DNA from: Methanobrevibacter sp.
GTDB lineage: Archaea > Methanobacteriota > Methanobacteria > Methanobacteriales > Methanobacteriaceae
Direction: 5' to 3'
DNA length: 32,152 nucleotides
Assembly: GCF_017406825.1 (NCBI RefSeq)
Contig: NZ_JAFQXT010000041.1
Span: 1 to 32,152 of the forward strand
The translations under genes and the position numbers were made by a program. A model generated the notes under the pieces. That model worked only from the letters and a program-made list of their open reading frames with translations. It was not told the DNA's origin and searched no databases. Positions within the stretch are counted from its first letter, which is position 1, and each line of letters opens with the position of its first letter. Positions 30,551-32,152 of the stretch are shown here, in pieces.

Positions 30551-32152
30551 TTAATTTTTAGAATACTCATAGATAGCTTCTAAAAATGACTTGAATAATG
30601 GGTGTGGCCTGTTAGGTCTTGACTTGAATTCCGGATGGAACTGGCAACCTATAGCCCAAGGGTGATTCGGCAATTCAACAATTTCCACCAAAAAGTCATC
30701 AGGACTTGTTCCGGAAATTATCAGACCCTTTTCCTGGAGGTCCTGCCTGAAATCATTGTTGAACTCATACCTGTGCCTGTGACGTTCCTCAATGTCAGTT
30801 TCACCATATGCGTCAAAAGTCTTGGTTCCTTCAATGATCTTGCAGTCATATGAACCTAGACGCATGGTTCCTCCCATGTTCTTGATTTTCTTCTGCTCCT
30901 CCATCATGTCAATGACCGGAAACTCCAGATTGTCATCAAATTCGGAGCTGTTAGCTTCAGGATAACCGTTTCTTCTGGCGAACTGGGTTACCATGGACTG
31001 CATTCCAAGACAGATTCCAAACAGGGGAACATTGTTTTCAATGGCATAATCGATGGCATCCAATTTTCCTTCAAAGCCACGCTCTCCAAAACCGCCTGGA
31101 ATCAGAATGCCGTTAAACTCCTTGAAAGCCTCCTCATCCAACTGCTCGACATCTGAACTCAGGAATTTGATGTTGGCTTTCACGCCAATGCTTGCGGCCG
31201 CATGCAAAAGGGACTCGCGGATACTGATATAGGAATCCTCCAATTCAACATATTTGCCCACAATGCCTATTGTAACCTGCGGGTCGGTGATTCTCAATGA
31301 TTCCACAATCTTTCTCCATTCATCGAGTTTGGATGAATCCGCTTCAACATCCAGGCCAATTCTTTTAACGATAAGCTCTCCTATGTTGCGGTCTTCCAAA
31401 ACAAGAGGAACCTCATAGATGGTTCCCGCATCAGGAGTGTTGACCACCGCATTAACGTCCACATCACAGAAATGCGCGACTTTTGCAAGAAGGGCATCGT
31501 CAATGTGAACCTGTGACCTGCACACGATTACATCAGGATTTATACCGACACTTCTCAGTTCCTTGGTTGAGTGCTGAGTTGGCTTTGTCTTGAATTCTCC
31601 AGCTGCATTCAGGTAGGGGATAAATGTAACATGGACAAACATGACGTTTTCACGGCCTTCCTCATTTCTGAGTTGCCTTAACGCTTCAAGGAAAGGTTGG
31701 CTTTCAATGTCTCCGACAGTACCTCCAAGCTCGATTAGAACCACGTCATAATCTGCACTTTCAGAGTTTTGCCTGATCATTTCCTTGATACGATTGGTGA
31801 TGTGAGGAATGACCTGTACGCATTCGCCTAAGTATCCGCCTTCTCTTTCCTTTGCAATGACTGATTCATAAACCTTGCCTGTAGTGATGTTGGCGATTCC
31901 ATCAAGTTCAACATCCAAAAATCTTTCGTAGTGACCAAGATCCAAATCGGTTTCCATACCATCATGGGTTACATACACTTCACCATGCTGATAAGGATTG
32001 AGTGTTCCGGAATCCCAGTTCAAATAAGGGTCTATCTTAATAGCTGAAACCTTTAAACCGTAAGACCTTAAAATTCTACCCATAGATGCGGATGTTATCC
32101 CTTTACCTATGGAACTCACTACCCCACCTGTTATAATAATATATTTTGTCAG
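30551..32152 (-). CDS. pyrG: CTP synthase (N-terminus beyond window edge)
   Basis: The protein is open to the right edge, with 533 codons visible. The frame reads through the GTG at 32119 back to [18 protein letters not shown] at the edge. That is the normal start region of PyrG, so only a residue or a few are missing and the GTG is internal. The synthase domain has the P-loop [11 protein letters not shown] and [19 protein letters not shown]. The C-terminal glutaminase has [20 protein letters not shown] (catalytic Cys) and [12 protein letters not shown] (catalytic His and Glu). It makes CTP from UTP, ATP and glutamine. A U-tract follows the stop. Confidence 0.96.
   Translation of the reverse strand: MTKYIIITGGVVSSIGKGITSASMGRILRSYGLKVSAIKIDPYLNWDSGTLNPYQHGEVYVTHDGMETDLDLGHYERFLDVELDGIANITTGKVYESVIAKEREGGYLGECVQVIPHITNRIKEMIRQNSESADYDVVLIELGGTVGDIESQPFLEALRQLRNEEGRENVMFVHVTFIPYLNAAGEFKTKPTQHSTKELRSVGINPDVIVCRSQVHIDDALLAKVAHFCDVDVNAVVNTPDAGTIYEVPLVLEDRNIGELIVKRIGLDVEADSSKLDEWRKIVESLRITDPQVTIGIVGKYVELEDSYISIRESLLHAAASIGVKANIKFLSSDVEQLDEEAFKEFNGILIPGGFGERGFEGKLDAIDYAIENNVPLFGICLGMQSMVTQFARRNGYPEANSSEFDDNLEFPVIDMMEEQKKIKNMGGTMRLGSYDCKIIEGTKTFDAYGETDIEERHRHRYEFNNDFRQDLQEKGLIISGTSPDDFLVEIVELPNHPWAIGCQFHPEFKSRPNRPHPLFKSFLEAIYEYSKN

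Noticed and set aside
32117..32119. GTG as the start of CTP synthase
   Set aside because: The frame continues upstream with the conserved PyrG N-terminal sequence to the window edge, so the GTG is internal.

Overview
The window is archaeal and most likely comes from a methanogen of the order Methanobacteriales, probably Methanobrevibacter. The evidence is the gene content: geranylgeranylglyceryl phosphate synthase for ether lipids, ribosomal protein L40e, HerA-NurA, phosphopantoate-beta-alanine ligase, an archaeal NadM, Tsr3, a class III signal-peptide pilin with its prepilin peptidase, and Dph6. Intergenic DNA is very AT-rich. TATA boxes of the TTTATATA type are visible, several apparently giving leaderless mRNAs, and Shine-Dalgarno sites match AGGTGAT/GGAGG. 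No rRNA, tRNA or CRISPR array was found.

Positions 1-13,200 are accessory DNA. They hold a transposase cut by the left edge, small membrane-anchored or exported proteins, an MmcQ/YjbR protein, a PIN-like nuclease with an unknown partner, a three-gene zinc-ribbon operon, and a tnpB-only IS200/IS605-type element with its end hairpins. Next come a zinc-ribbon protein, a frameshifted zinc-ribbon/TPR remnant, two tandem paralogous anchored Ig-like proteins, a NADAR-domain operon ending in a 54-residue zinc-ribbon gene, a protein made of two tandem copies of one module, and an Rpn-like nuclease with a repeat-built coiled-coil tail.

Positions 13,350-32,152 are mostly core genome. The order is HerA-NurA (DNA end resection), GGGP synthase, L40e, Tsr3 (rRNA modification) behind an anchored protein, a membrane-anchored M14-like hydrolase, NadM (NAD), MoaE with a coupled 46-residue membrane protein facing a Mop molbindin, and TrmO (tRNA). 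These are followed by an M42 aminopeptidase, a flavodoxin-ferredoxin protein, and a HEAT-like repeat protein coupled to an RNase H-like exonuclease. Then come a structured small-RNA candidate with a strong promoter, a small membrane protein, two genes that may both serve CoA synthesis, Dph6, a membrane protein, a prepilin peptidase/pilin pair, and PyrG cut by the right edge.

The least explained items are the structured RNA near 25,771-25,887, the PIN-like two-gene operon (3,656-4,802), the NADAR operon (9,765-11,535), and the tnpB element with two hairpins of identical architecture but different stems. Five small genes or fragments were read directly from the DNA: the 48- and 54-residue zinc ribbons, L40e, the 46-residue membrane protein, and the edge-truncated transposase.
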